Below, piece by piece: positions 8,528 to 16,563 of a stretch of DNA of 64,000 nucleotides; position 1 is the stretch's first letter; each line of letters opens with the position of its first letter. The stretch spans positions 124,001-188,000 of the forward strand of contig NZ_BCTA01000038.1 in NCBI RefSeq assembly GCF_001570485.1, written 5' to 3'. The notes under the pieces were generated by a model that saw only the letters and a list, made by a program, of their open reading frames with translations, was not told where the DNA came from and did no database searches. The stretch comes from Mycolicibacterium novocastrense (lineage in GTDB: Bacteria > Actinomycetota > Actinomycetes > Mycobacteriales > Mycobacteriaceae). Both the position numbers and the translations under genes were made by a program.

Positions 8528-8974
8528 GTGGATCTTCCACGCATCTTCACCATTCGCGAAAGTAGCCACCGGATCCACAACCCGTTTAGCTCTAGCAAGC
8601 TCGCCGCCCTGGGCCAAGCACTGCATCTGGAACCCGGGACGCGCGTGCTGGATCTCGCCAGCGGGTCGTGCGAAATGCTCTGCACGTGGGCCCGCGACCA
8701 CCGCGTCACCGGGATTGGGGTGGACATCAGCACGGTGTTCACTGAGCAAGCCCGTGTCCGTGCCGCCGAACTCGGCGTCGCTGACCAGGCCACCTTCGTG
8801 CACTCCGACGCTTCCAGCTTCGTTGCGGGCAAGGTGGTCGATGTCGCCGCGTGCGTGGGCGCCACCTGGATCGGCGGCGGTGTGGCCGGTATCGTCGAAC
8901 TGCTGAGCAAGAGTCTCCGTCCCGGTGGCCTGATGCTGATCGGTGAACCGTTCTGGCGTCGCGAAGTACCCTAG
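8528..8974 (+). CDS. SAM-dependent methyltransferase, C-terminally truncated
   Basis: A class I methyltransferase: motif I is VLDLASGSCEML, with IGVDIS as the acidic strand-2 site, then FVHSDASSF and the strand-5 region GGLMLIGEPFWRR. The GTG at 8528 is preceded by AAGGAG at a good distance, giving 148 residues. Proteins of this type usually continue for about 80-100 residues with a C-terminal substrate-binding part; here the frame ends right after GEPFWRREVP and runs into an opposite-strand ligC remnant. It is probably non-functional, although the cofactor-binding core is intact. The substrate is unknown. Confidence 0.7.
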   Translation: MDLPRIFTIRESSHRIHNPFSSSKLAALGQALHLEPGTRVLDLASGSCEMLCTWARDHRVTGIGVDISTVFTEQARVRAAELGVADQATFVHSDASSFVAGKVVDVAACVGATWIGGGVAGIVELLSKSLRPGGLMLIGEPFWRREVP

Positions 8975-8975
8975 C

Positions 8976-9108
8976 CGACTTCCTCGCGACCGAAGCAGAT
9001 CGAGTGGAAGCCGTCAACACCACTTCGTCATAGGGAGGCGTCGGCAGGAATTGTAGGTACCGACTTGGCCAACATCGGCGAGACCGGCGGCATGACGGGG
9101 AGCTTCAT
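8976..9108 (-). pseudogene. ligC: ATP-dependent DNA ligase LigC, N-terminal remnant
   Basis: From the ATG at 9108 the minus strand reads MKLPVMPPVSPMLAKSVPTI then PADAS, which I recognise as the start of mycobacterial LigC. Two small indels then break the frame, but the DNA still resembles the codons for YEPKWDGFRSICF, including the AAGTGG of the catalytic lysine motif, down to about 8980. The remnant abuts the truncated methyltransferase on the left. Its ATG lies 4 bases beyond the stop of the large recombinase gene. It cannot make an active ligase. Confidence 0.75.
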
Positions 9109-9112
9109 CGCC

Positions 9113-11632
9113 TCATTGTGGTCTCTGCTCGGTGAACGGGTTGCTGCCGTTTGAGAGTCGTTGCTCCGCCTCGGATTGCCGGCTGCGCAGATGCTTGATG
9201 CTCTCTTCGAGCGCGGCGACCTCGCCGAGCCATGCACGATCCTTCGCCTCCACGAGGCGCTGTTCGGCGTTCTCGGTCATCTCGTTGATGCGCCCCAACT
9301 GGGCGGGGTCCACGCGCAAGAACCGGCATCTCGTGCAGGCGTGCTCGTGCACGCAGGGCGTGCCGTAGGGGCGGTGGCACTCACCGAGGGCCACCCGACG
9401 CAGCAGGAAGTGGTTCTCGAACTCCGACCATTCGTCGGCCTCGGCGACCCGGTCCTCGCCGATCGGGCGCAACTGCCGGCGCCGTTCGATGAACGCCTGG
9501 TGGGCGGTGATGAGGTGCTCGGGAAACACCGCGGTATAGCCGCGGGTGGTGTCGAGGTTCAGGTGACCCAGCAGCGCAGCGGCGATGTGCAGCGGAAGGC
9601 CGCCGTTGACGGCGTCGGTGGCGAACAAGCGGCGGAAGTCGTGCGGGGTGAACCGGATCGGCTGGCCAGCATCGCTGAGTCCGGCCACTACCGCCAAATG
9701 GCTGAGGATGCCACGCAAGTAGTGCCCGGAGAGGACTTCCTGGCGGGCGCCGACCCTGCGGGAGAACAGGTGCGGAAACGGTTGACCGTGCACCTTCTCG
9801 GTGACGTCGTAGCGGACCGAGAGCGGCACGTGATCACCGCCGCCCTTGGCTCGCCGCAGTACCGCCAGCAGCACTTGCACCAGCTCTGGGGTCATCGGCA
9901 CCAGTCGTTCGCAGTCGGTCTTGCTCGGCACGATGTGTAGCAGCGGTACCAGTGTTCCGGTGGTCGATGCGGTGTAGTGGCGCAGCGACAGCTGCGTCAG
10001 CTCCATCAGCTCTTCGACGCGAATACCGGTGTGGCGCAGGGTCTCGGCGACCGCCCAGCACCAAAATCCGTCATCCTCCACACCGGTGACATCGATGCGC
10101 TTGGCCTCGCCGCGGATCCAGTTCGGTCGCGGTTGTCCCGGCGCCAGCCGGGCCCACACCCGCGCGCGCTCGTCGATTGCCAGACGCTCCGGCGGCGCAT
10201 CCCGCACGAACACGTAGCCGTCGATCTCGAACTGGATATCGTGCTCGGCGGCGCGAGCCTTCTCCAGGAACAGCGCGCTGCGCTGCTTGTGTTCGTTCAC
10301 GGCGGTCAGGAACGTCGGCAGCAACGGCGTCAGTACGCGGGTACGGCTTTGCATCTGACTTTGTTGGCGCCGCTTGTTCTTGGCAGCCGCTCGGCTCAGT
10401 TCTCGCGGGACGGGGCAAGGTGCCACCCAGACGCCCCAGCGCACTGGGTCGTCGTGGGACCATTCGGCCAAATCGCGGTAGAAGCCGCGGATCGCGAACA
10501 AAACGGAGTGGACATCCCGGCGGTCGCGCCCGTCGGTCGTCACGGACAGTCGTTGACGCCACGCCGTAATGACGTCCGCCGACAGCCGTAGGTCGGCTTG
10601 CTCGGGGTTGATCTGTAGGATCTCCCACCAGAACAGACGCACGATCCGGTAGGCCAAGCCTTCTAGCGAGCCGTAATCCATGCCGGGGCGAATCTCTTCG
10701 AAGTAATCCGTCAGCAGATCCCGTACGCCCGAAGGTGGAATGCCGTAGCGGTCGACCAGGGTGGCGGTCGAGTGCTGTCGTGTATTGCCTTTTGCCGACC
10801 AGGCGGCCCGCAACGTCGGGGCTTCAGTGGCCAGCGGACCGAGGCGCACCAGCAGTTCCCACAGTAGATGTTCGCGGCGTTGCCTCCCTGAGGTCTTCAC
10901 CACGTCGGCGTAGTAGAGCAGGTCGTCGCCGGTGACCTGCTCGATGGCTTTGCCGGTGCGGATCATCACTCGCGACAGACCGGCTTCTGCGTCGCGTTGA
11001 TGGCGCAGTAGCGCTGACTGATACTCGTCGAGCTGCCGCAACTCGGTGAGGGCGTTGCCGCCGTTGTGCTCGATGAATTGGGCCGTGTTGAGCTTCGTCC
11101 GGGAGTCGAGCATCCAGCTGTAGGACGGTCGGAGAACACGCAGTTGCAGCAGCGCGTTCATTCCAAGCAGGGTGGGTGACCACCGGTTGTACTGGGGCAG
11201 GTCCGCATGGTCCATCCAGGTCCTTGGGGCGGCGTCCGAGCCGCTGGCCAGCCAGCGCTGCTCCCAGGTGTCACCGGGGTAGCCGTGAAGTCGGGTGAGC
11301 AGTGCCCGGGATCCGCGCACGATCGCCTGTCGGCGTTTCTGGTTGTAGGAGTGGTGATGGCGGCGGACAGCGTCACACAGCTCATCCACGGTGCGGTGCT
11401 GCATCGCGGCGCCGTGAGCTTGGGCGGGCAGCTCGGGTGGCGGCTGACTTGCGTCGTAGCCCTTCATGATTCGCAATCGCCCGGTGCGTCCGAACCGATC
11501 GTCGGGTGGGATCGCCGCCAGGTGCGGCGAATCGGGCCGTGACAGCAGCTGAATCGACGGAGCCGCCGCCGCGCGGGTCGCCGCGGCCTGCTGACTGCGC
11601 TGCAGCCGCGTGTCCTCGTCCTCGGCCGTCAC
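9113..11632 (-). CDS. Large tyrosine recombinase (Tn554 TnpB-like)
   Basis: An 839-residue site-specific recombinase. The C-terminal catalytic domain shows an arginine in TGIRVEELMELT (about 535), HDFRR (about 662) and LGHLNLDTTRGYT with the probable tyrosine nucleophile near 697. The long N-terminal part (about 450 residues) is typical of the larger partner of Tn554-type transposition systems. A cysteine cluster (CHRPYGTPCVHEHACTRC, about residues 760-780) and a terminal coiled-coil-like stretch follow. GTG at 11632 overlaps the stop of the smaller recombinase, so they are made together. No third (TnpC-like) gene is present downstream. Confidence 0.85.
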   Translation of the reverse strand: MTAEDEDTRLQRSQQAAATRAAAAPSIQLLSRPDSPHLAAIPPDDRFGRTGRLRIMKGYDASQPPPELPAQAHGAAMQHRTVDELCDAVRRHHHSYNQKRRQAIVRGSRALLTRLHGYPGDTWEQRWLASGSDAAPRTWMDHADLPQYNRWSPTLLGMNALLQLRVLRPSYSWMLDSRTKLNTAQFIEHNGGNALTELRQLDEYQSALLRHQRDAEAGLSRVMIRTGKAIEQVTGDDLLYYADVVKTSGRQRREHLLWELLVRLGPLATEAPTLRAAWSAKGNTRQHSTATLVDRYGIPPSGVRDLLTDYFEEIRPGMDYGSLEGLAYRIVRLFWWEILQINPEQADLRLSADVITAWRQRLSVTTDGRDRRDVHSVLFAIRGFYRDLAEWSHDDPVRWGVWVAPCPVPRELSRAAAKNKRRQQSQMQSRTRVLTPLLPTFLTAVNEHKQRSALFLEKARAAEHDIQFEIDGYVFVRDAPPERLAIDERARVWARLAPGQPRPNWIRGEAKRIDVTGVEDDGFWCWAVAETLRHTGIRVEELMELTQLSLRHYTASTTGTLVPLLHIVPSKTDCERLVPMTPELVQVLLAVLRRAKGGGDHVPLSVRYDVTEKVHGQPFPHLFSRRVGARQEVLSGHYLRGILSHLAVVAGLSDAGQPIRFTPHDFRRLFATDAVNGGLPLHIAAALLGHLNLDTTRGYTAVFPEHLITAHQAFIERRRQLRPIGEDRVAEADEWSEFENHFLLRRVALGECHRPYGTPCVHEHACTRCRFLRVDPAQLGRINEMTENAEQRLVEAKDRAWLGEVAALEESIKHLRSRQSEAEQRLSNGSNPFTEQRPQ

Positions 11633-12834
11633 GACAGCGGGAGTCCAAGCAGTTCGCGCACGGCGGCCGCGTCGTAGCTCGGTTCGATCGTCGGCCCCGT
11701 GACCGGCGGTCGGGCGTAATGCTCAAGCACCTTGCCGACCAGATCCTCGAGTCGCGGCTGGGTGTAGATCTGCGTCGTCGTAACGCTGGCATGCCGCAGC
11801 ACTGTCTGCACGTCCACCAACGTGAACGCCGGATCGGCTAGCAACCGCGTCGCGGCCGTATGGCGAAAGTCGTGCAGCGACCAGTTCGTCCCCAAGCTGT
11901 CATTGGCCCGGCGCAGCACCGCGCGCATCGCGTGATAATTCAACGGCGCAGGCTTCGATCGCCGCGTCCACCACACCGGACCGCCCGGACTCATGGGTGG
12001 CTGCTGCTCGGCGAAGTAAAGCGCCAACCACACGAACGAGTCCACCGACGCCGGCACCACCTCCCGCGCCCGGCTGCCCTTACTGGTCACCGTGACCGTA
12101 TAGCGGCCGGCATCGAGATCGCCGTGACACAGCCCCAACAACTCCGACGCCCGAACTCCCGACGACAGGTAGAAACTCACCAGAGCGCGGTCACGGTGGC
12201 TACGCAGTGCATCGAACAGCGTCGTCGCGGCCTCGTCCGGAATACCCCGCCAGACCGGACGAGGCGTCTTCTGCCTATAGTTCGCACGCTTGTGAATGAC
12301 GAAGTCCTGCATCGGATTATGGTGCGAATGCGGACGGCCGCCGCCACGAGTCCGCTGCGCGGGCACCGGGTTGACCAGCGGTCCCAGGTTGGCTGCGCAA
12401 GCATGCTCGTAGAAGCCGAACAACACCGAGAGCTGATGGTTGATCGTCCTTGCCGCGTACTTCGCCGGCAGCTCGGCCTTGCCGGTCAGAGCGTTCACCG
12501 AACCGGGCGCAGGTCTGTTCGGGCGCCGGCGCAGGCGCTGCGGGTTCGGCGTCTCGCGGAGGTACTCGACGAAGGCACGGACGTCGACGCGTTCAGCTTG
12601 CTCCCAATTGACCAGGCGCTCGTGGAGGAACCTGAACCACCGCAGCAGGTCGAACGCGTAACTTCGAACTGTGAGTGGACTGCAATCCGAAGCCGCCAGC
12701 TCCCGCAGGTATGACGAGGCGCCGAGGTGCTCGTCGTCAGGGAAGATCACCCGCCACGGCAGGCCCGACTCGGCTGACTCCACTCGACCCAGCTCGCCCA
12801 TAACCGGATCCTCCGCCCGCCGCACCCACCCCAC
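11629..12834 (-). CDS. Tyrosine recombinase/integrase (Tn554 TnpA-like)
   Basis: A 401-residue tyrosine recombinase with a SAM-like core-binding domain at about 40-150 and a catalytic domain containing GVRASELLGL (Arg near 227), HDFRHTAATRLL (His/Arg near 319-322) and LRHASVTTTQIYTQ with tyrosine near 354. All catalytic residues appear present. It is the first gene of a two-gene unit with the larger recombinase, overlapping it by four bases. Which mobile unit the pair moves, the small Tn554-like segment or the whole conjugative element, cannot be decided here because attachment sites were not found. Confidence 0.9.
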   Translation of the reverse strand: MGWVRRAEDPVMGELGRVESAESGLPWRVIFPDDEHLGASSYLRELAASDCSPLTVRSYAFDLLRWFRFLHERLVNWEQAERVDVRAFVEYLRETPNPQRLRRRPNRPAPGSVNALTGKAELPAKYAARTINHQLSVLFGFYEHACAANLGPLVNPVPAQRTRGGGRPHSHHNPMQDFVIHKRANYRQKTPRPVWRGIPDEAATTLFDALRSHRDRALVSFYLSSGVRASELLGLCHGDLDAGRYTVTVTSKGSRAREVVPASVDSFVWLALYFAEQQPPMSPGGPVWWTRRSKPAPLNYHAMRAVLRRANDSLGTNWSLHDFRHTAATRLLADPAFTLVDVQTVLRHASVTTTQIYTQPRLEDLVGKVLEHYARPPVTGPTIEPSYDAAAVRELLGLPLS

Positions 12835-12867
12835 CGGAAGGCTCGCCGAAGTTCAGTCAACTAGACG

Positions 12868-13717
12868 GGCCACATTGATCGCCGACCGTGGCGAGGTCCT
12901 GATCTTCTCCAGGAACGGCGCTGACATCACCCGTACGTTCCCGGAATTGACTTCCGTGAGTCAGGTCGTCGGCGCGCGATCGGTGGTACTCGACGGTGAA
13001 ATCGTCGCGCTCGATACGCAGGGACGCCCGTCATTCACGCGGTTGCAGCGGCGCTGGCCGCAGCAGCGGCGGCCTGGACCCACCCTCTTGCGTGAGGTTC
13101 CTGTGCGGCTTATGGCTTTTGACGTCATTTCGGCCGACGGGCGTGATCTCACTGGCGAGCCGTACGTGAAGCGACGCGAGGCGCTGGAGTCGTTAGTGTC
13201 CGATGAGCCTGGGGTGTTGACGGTGCCGAAAGCGTTCTTCGGTGTGCCGGCTGCGGACATGCTTGAGGTGGCCCGGGAGCACCAGATGGAGGGCATTGTC
13301 TCGAAGAGGGTGGACTCCCCTTATCGGGAGGGTCGCTCGCCCTGGTGGGTGAAAAGCCCTGTGCGGCAGACAGCGGAGCTTGCATTGGTGGCGTTCGCCG
13401 GTCCACCTGGGCGGGTTGGAGCGTTGTTGGTGGCCGGGTACCGCGACGATGGCGCCCTGGAGCTGGTCGGCCAGGTCGGCACGGGGTTTAGCGCGGTGAT
13501 GCGTCGGCAGCTGTTCGAGGCGCTGCATCCGCTTGTGTGCGAGGTCCCCCCGGTGGTGAATCCTGGTGAACAGCAGGGTTGGCGGTGGGTGAGGCCGCAT
13601 CACGTGGGCGAGGTGGCCTTCCGCGAGTGGGCCCCGGGGCGAGGTCTTCGCCACGCGAGCTGGAAAGGGCTGCGCTCGGTCCACGTCAGCGAAACCCGTT
13701 TGCCCACAGCGCTTTAG
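12868..13717 (+). pseudogene. ATP-dependent DNA ligase, N-terminally truncated
   Basis: From about 12868 the frame reads RATLIADRGEVLIFSRNGAD and continues through DGEIVALD (motif III region), MEGIVSKRVDSPY (motif IV) and WWVKSP to an OB-fold-like tail, the layout of LigD-type or stand-alone NHEJ ligases. Everything before, including the KxDG adenylation lysine, is missing: the sequence begins just after where KWDGxR should be. It differs from the ligC remnant on the other side of the recombinases. Its stop shares bases with the stop of the convergent next gene. No ligase activity is expected. Confidence 0.75.
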
Positions 13718-14595
13718 GCGGGAATGCCGTTCTGCTCGATCCAGGTCTGCAGGCCTGGCATGAGGTCTTCGACGATGATGTCGCCGCGCTGGCGCTTGAG
13801 TTCACGCAACGTCTTGCGGGCGGTGCCGGCGAACTTCTTGTCGGCACGTTGGCGGCATTCGGTCATGATGGCGTCGGCGTCGCGGCCGAGTTTGGCGGCC
13901 AGGGCCGCGACGGTGGTATCGACGGTGCTCTGCCATTCAACCGCGGAGGGGTGGTCGTCGCCGTACCAGTGCAGGCTGTCCAGTGCTGAGGCGATCGCGT
14001 TGGTTGCGGCGCGTTCGGTCTTGAAGAGCGTCTTGCCGGTGGCGGGGTTGACCACGGCGGCTGCGGCGGCCGCAGCGTGCTTGGCGGTCTTCTCGGCGGC
14101 GCGTTGTTCGCGCTCAAGGTCGGTGGGTCGGCGGATTTCGCCTACGCGGGCAAGGACTTCCACTGGGGCTGAGGGGTAGCAGACCGTACAGGCGAGTTCG
14201 CCGGCGGCGTAGACGATCTGGTCCTCATCATGTCCGCTGTAGTCGACGAGCCAGGCGTATTGGGTGCTCTGGTAGCAGGTGGTGCAGCCCATGGAGCTGT
14301 GGACGTGGCCGCCGGTGTTCTGGACGAGGAAGGCTCGGGTCCAGCCGCCTCGGCGGTCGTATTCGTCGTTGTATGGGCGCATCTGGTCGGTGATCGCGGC
14401 GATCTTGGGTGCGTACTCGTCGGCCTGGGCGTCGAGGCGGGCTGCGCGCGCCGGGTCGGGGTAGCGGCCGGTGCGGGCGTGGTGTGCGGAACTGCGCAGG
14501 CTGTCGGCGTGGGCGATGAGTTTGGCTCGTTGGAATCCCAACTCGTTGAGGAAGGCGTCGATTTGGGCGGGCGTCTGGGTGGTGAGGTCGGTCAT
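13714..14595 (-). CDS. Unknown protein with CxxC pair (putative zinc ribbon)
   Basis: A 293-residue protein not assigned to a named family. Its middle contains GHVHSSMGCTTCYQSTQY and, about 45 residues later, GELACTVCYPSAP: two CxxC pairs that would suit a zinc ribbon. The N-terminal third looks helical and the C-terminal half is alanine- and lysine-rich, perhaps DNA-binding. It starts with ATG at 14595, sharing one base with the preceding gene's stop. It is the last gene of a short minus-strand group at the left end of the conjugative element. Confidence 0.68.
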   Translation of the reverse strand: MTDLTTQTPAQIDAFLNELGFQRAKLIAHADSLRSSAHHARTGRYPDPARAARLDAQADEYAPKIAAITDQMRPYNDEYDRRGGWTRAFLVQNTGGHVHSSMGCTTCYQSTQYAWLVDYSGHDEDQIVYAAGELACTVCYPSAPVEVLARVGEIRRPTDLEREQRAAEKTAKHAAAAAAAVVNPATGKTLFKTERAATNAIASALDSLHWYGDDHPSAVEWQSTVDTTVAALAAKLGRDADAIMTECRQRADKKFAGTARKTLRELKRQRGDIIVEDLMPGLQTWIEQNGIPA

Positions 14596-14834
14596 CAGAG
14601 GGTCTCTCCGTAGGTGTTGCCCTGGAGGGCGTTGGCGATGGCGCTGGCGATGACGGCGACTTGGTGGCAGGTGATGGTGCCGTTCTGCAGGTCGATGAGT
14701 TCGGTGACGGAGTTGCGGGCGACGGTCTTGGCGGTGTCGTCGAAGCCGTCGAGGCGGGCGATGGCGTCGTCGTGGGCTTGGCCGGCGTAGAGGTAGTCGC
14801 CGGCTCGGAAGTGGCAGCTCGGGGTGCTGGGCAT
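14595..14834 (-). CDS. Small unknown protein
   Basis: A 79-residue protein with a good ribosome site (AAGGAG 8 bases before ATG 14834) and a stop overlapping the next gene's start. The sequence is helical with two cysteines (PSCHF and TITCHQV) and no membrane segment. No family is recognised. Its tight coupling to the Zn-ribbon protein gene suggests the two act together. Confidence 0.6.
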   Translation of the reverse strand: MPSTPSCHFRAGDYLYAGQAHDDAIARLDGFDDTAKTVARNSVTELIDLQNGTITCHQVAVIASAIANALQGNTYGETL

Positions 14835-14864
14835 GGGAAGTACTCCTTGTCCTGTGGTGGTGGG

Positions 14865-15251
14865 TCAGGCCGCGTCGGCGGGTGGGTAGTCGCCGAAGAT
14901 TCCGCGCTTGTCGCCCAGGGCGGCGAGTTTGTTCTGGCGGTCGGCGTCGGCGGCGAGGCGGTTATTGCGGCGCTCGATCCAGCGGAAGGTCCACACTGTG
15001 GCGGCGACGATGGCGATGACGGGGACCAGCCATTCCCACTGCCAGATCATGCAGGCGACCCAGAAGACGATGAGGGTGGTCCAGGCGGGATGGCGCTGGA
15101 ACCAGTCTTTGGCCGGTGGGGCCGCGACGGGCACGTGGACGACGGTGGGCGCGGCCAGGGCTTCGGTCCACTGCTGTCCGTCCCAATACCGCTGTTGGGC
15201 AGCGCCTGTGGGGTCGGGGTACCAGCCGGCGGGCGGGGTGGTGTTGGTCAT
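14865..15251 (-). CDS. DUF2510 membrane protein
   Basis: A 128-residue protein. Residues 6-32 contain the DUF2510 signature PPAGWYPDPTG...RYWDGQQWT, found at the N-termini of many actinobacterial membrane proteins. Two hydrophobic segments follow (TLIVFWVACMIWQW and LVPVIAIVAATVWTF), then a charged cytoplasmic tail. ATG 15251 has GGGAGG just upstream. It is transcribed away from the HTH gene at 15410, and the shared region holds overlapping TGTAAA/TTTACA palindromes. Its role in the element is unknown. Confidence 0.78.
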   Translation of the reverse strand: MTNTTPPAGWYPDPTGAAQQRYWDGQQWTEALAAPTVVHVPVAAPPAKDWFQRHPAWTTLIVFWVACMIWQWEWLVPVIAIVAATVWTFRWIERRNNRLAADADRQNKLAALGDKRGIFGDYPPADAA

Positions 15252-15280
15252 CGTGCCTCCCAAGTTCTCGTCTTCCCCAC

Positions 15281-15307
15281 TGTAAACCTCTTTACATTTG
15301 TTGTAAA
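15281..15307. promoter_or_regulatory. Overlapping TGTAAA/TTTACA palindromes in a divergent promoter
   Basis: TGTAAA-CCTC-TTTACA (15281-15296) is followed by TTTGT and another TGTAAA (15302-15307), so the central TTTACA can pair with either side. The site lies between the DUF2510 gene and the HTH gene. The same TGTAAA-N4-TTTACA palindrome occurs at 20888-20903 in another divergent promoter of the element. It is a probable operator. Confidence 0.6.
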
Positions 15308-15409
15308 GTGGCTTCCATGGTTCAGGTTGAGAAGTACTGTGATGCCGCCGGGTAGTCGACCGGCCGCGAAACGGGTGCGCCTGCGCGCCCCACTAACGGG
15401 AGGCTCGCT

Positions 15410-15802
15410 GTGAGGGTGATTGTGCGGACGCCGGCGGAGTTGGTCGCCGAGTACGACCTGCCCGATCTCGACGACAGCGCCAGCGATGCCGAGGTCCTGG
15501 CCGCCGCGGCCGGCGCCGAGCCCGTGCAGCGCGGCGGCCCGGAGATCGTCGGCGAGCCCTATGTCCATGCCCGCGTCGTCGAGCGCAGTCTGGGCAGGCT
15601 GGCCGAGCAAGGACGACGCCTGATGGAGGCCGAGTCTCGGCTGGGCGCGGAGAAGCAGGCCGCCCGGGAGTTGGCGCGGAAGTACTTCGACGAGGGCCGG
15701 ACCAAGCGAGAGATCATCGAGGCGCTGGGCGTTTCCCGTCCGACGCTGGATTCCTGGCTGGGCGAAGGAGCTACCCGACCGCGGAACAGGAGCGGCGGGT
15801 GA
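15410..15802 (+). CDS. Putative HTH regulator (resolvase-type HTH)
   Basis: A 130-residue protein starting at GTG 15410 with GGGAGG upstream. The last third, RKYFDEGRTKREIIEALGVS followed by RPTLDSWLGEG, is a helix-turn-helix of the resolvase/terminase-small-subunit kind. The middle is a coiled-coil-like helix rich in Glu, Arg and Ala. Being next to the TGTAAA palindromes, it is a candidate for the regulator that binds them, but that is inference. It precedes the AbiE pair. Confidence 0.65.
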   Translation: MRVIVRTPAELVAEYDLPDLDDSASDAEVLAAAAGAEPVQRGGPEIVGEPYVHARVVERSLGRLAEQGRRLMEAESRLGAEKQAARELARKYFDEGRTKREIIEALGVSRPTLDSWLGEGATRPRNRSGG

Positions 15803-15840
15803 GGTCGCGGCGGCTGTGGCAACTAGCGAAAGCAGCCCTG

Positions 15841-15863
15841 AGCAGCCCCGATACCACGTCCCC
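15841..15863 (-). repeat. 23-base interspersed repeat, copy upstream of abiE pair
   Basis: On the minus strand: GGGGACGTG, then GTATCG, then GGGCTGCT. It matches the consensus of the other copies at 18 of 23 positions. It overlaps no confidently assigned gene and ends 20 bases before the AbiEi start. Confidence 0.5.
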
Positions 15864-15882
15864 CGATTGCTACTATTGCTGC

Positions 15883-16554
15883 ATGGCCGACGAGCTGGTG
15901 TGGGGCCGGCTGCATGCTCTGGCCGCCGGCCAGTTCGGGTTGTTCACTGCAGCCCAGGCCCGCCAGCACGGTGTCGCCCGCTACGAGCTGGCTCGCCGTG
16001 CCGACTCCGGTGAGCTGTTTCGGGCCCACCACGGCGTGTACGGGTTCACCGAGGATTCCGCCGGCATGTTCGCTTTCGAGGACTGGGCAGCCCAGTGGCT
16101 GGCGCTGCGCCCGGAAGACGACGTTGAGCGGCGGCGCGCGGATCCGGACTGCGTGATCAGCCACGACAGCGCGGCGGTGATCCGCGAGCTGGGCACGCTG
16201 GTCTCGCGTGGGTTGTTCTTGACCAGCCCGCGGCGCATCAACACGCGATCGCCGCGGGTGCATGCGTACCGGCGCGACATCGGGGCCCGCGGGATCGACT
16301 GGGACATCACCGAGGGTCTTCCGGTGGCCACACCCGGTCGGATCATTGCCGACTTGGCCCGAGACGATCTGGATGGCTCCCATCAGGGCACGGTGATCGC
16401 CGACGTCCTGGAGCAGGGCCTGTTGACGCTGCCCGAGGTGGGTGCCCGCCTAGAGCCGTTCGCCGGCCGGTGGGGTGAGCGGGACGGGATCGCGTTGGCG
16501 CACCGGCTTGCCGCGGCCGCCGAGCGCCCGTTGCGGCTGTCGTCGTCGGTGTAG
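15883..16554 (+). CDS. AbiEi-type antitoxin (type IV toxin-antitoxin)
   Basis: A 223-residue protein with the AbiEi layout: an N-terminal winged helix (GQFGLFTAAQARQHGVARY, then LARRADSGELFRAHHGVYGF) and a C-terminal AbiEi_4-like domain with TPGRIIADLARDDLDG. In type IV systems such a protein represses its own promoter and neutralises the AbiEii nucleotidyltransferase encoded next. The ATG at 15883 begins the recognisable domain; the longer frame from 15799 has no ribosome site. The toxin gene starts 10 bases downstream, so the two form an operon. Confidence 0.85.
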   Translation: MADELVWGRLHALAAGQFGLFTAAQARQHGVARYELARRADSGELFRAHHGVYGFTEDSAGMFAFEDWAAQWLALRPEDDVERRRADPDCVISHDSAAVIRELGTLVSRGLFLTSPRRINTRSPRVHAYRRDIGARGIDWDITEGLPVATPGRIIADLARDDLDGSHQGTVIADVLEQGLLTLPEVGARLEPFAGRWGERDGIALAHRLAAAAERPLRLSSSV

Positions 16555-16563
16555 CGGCGGAGC

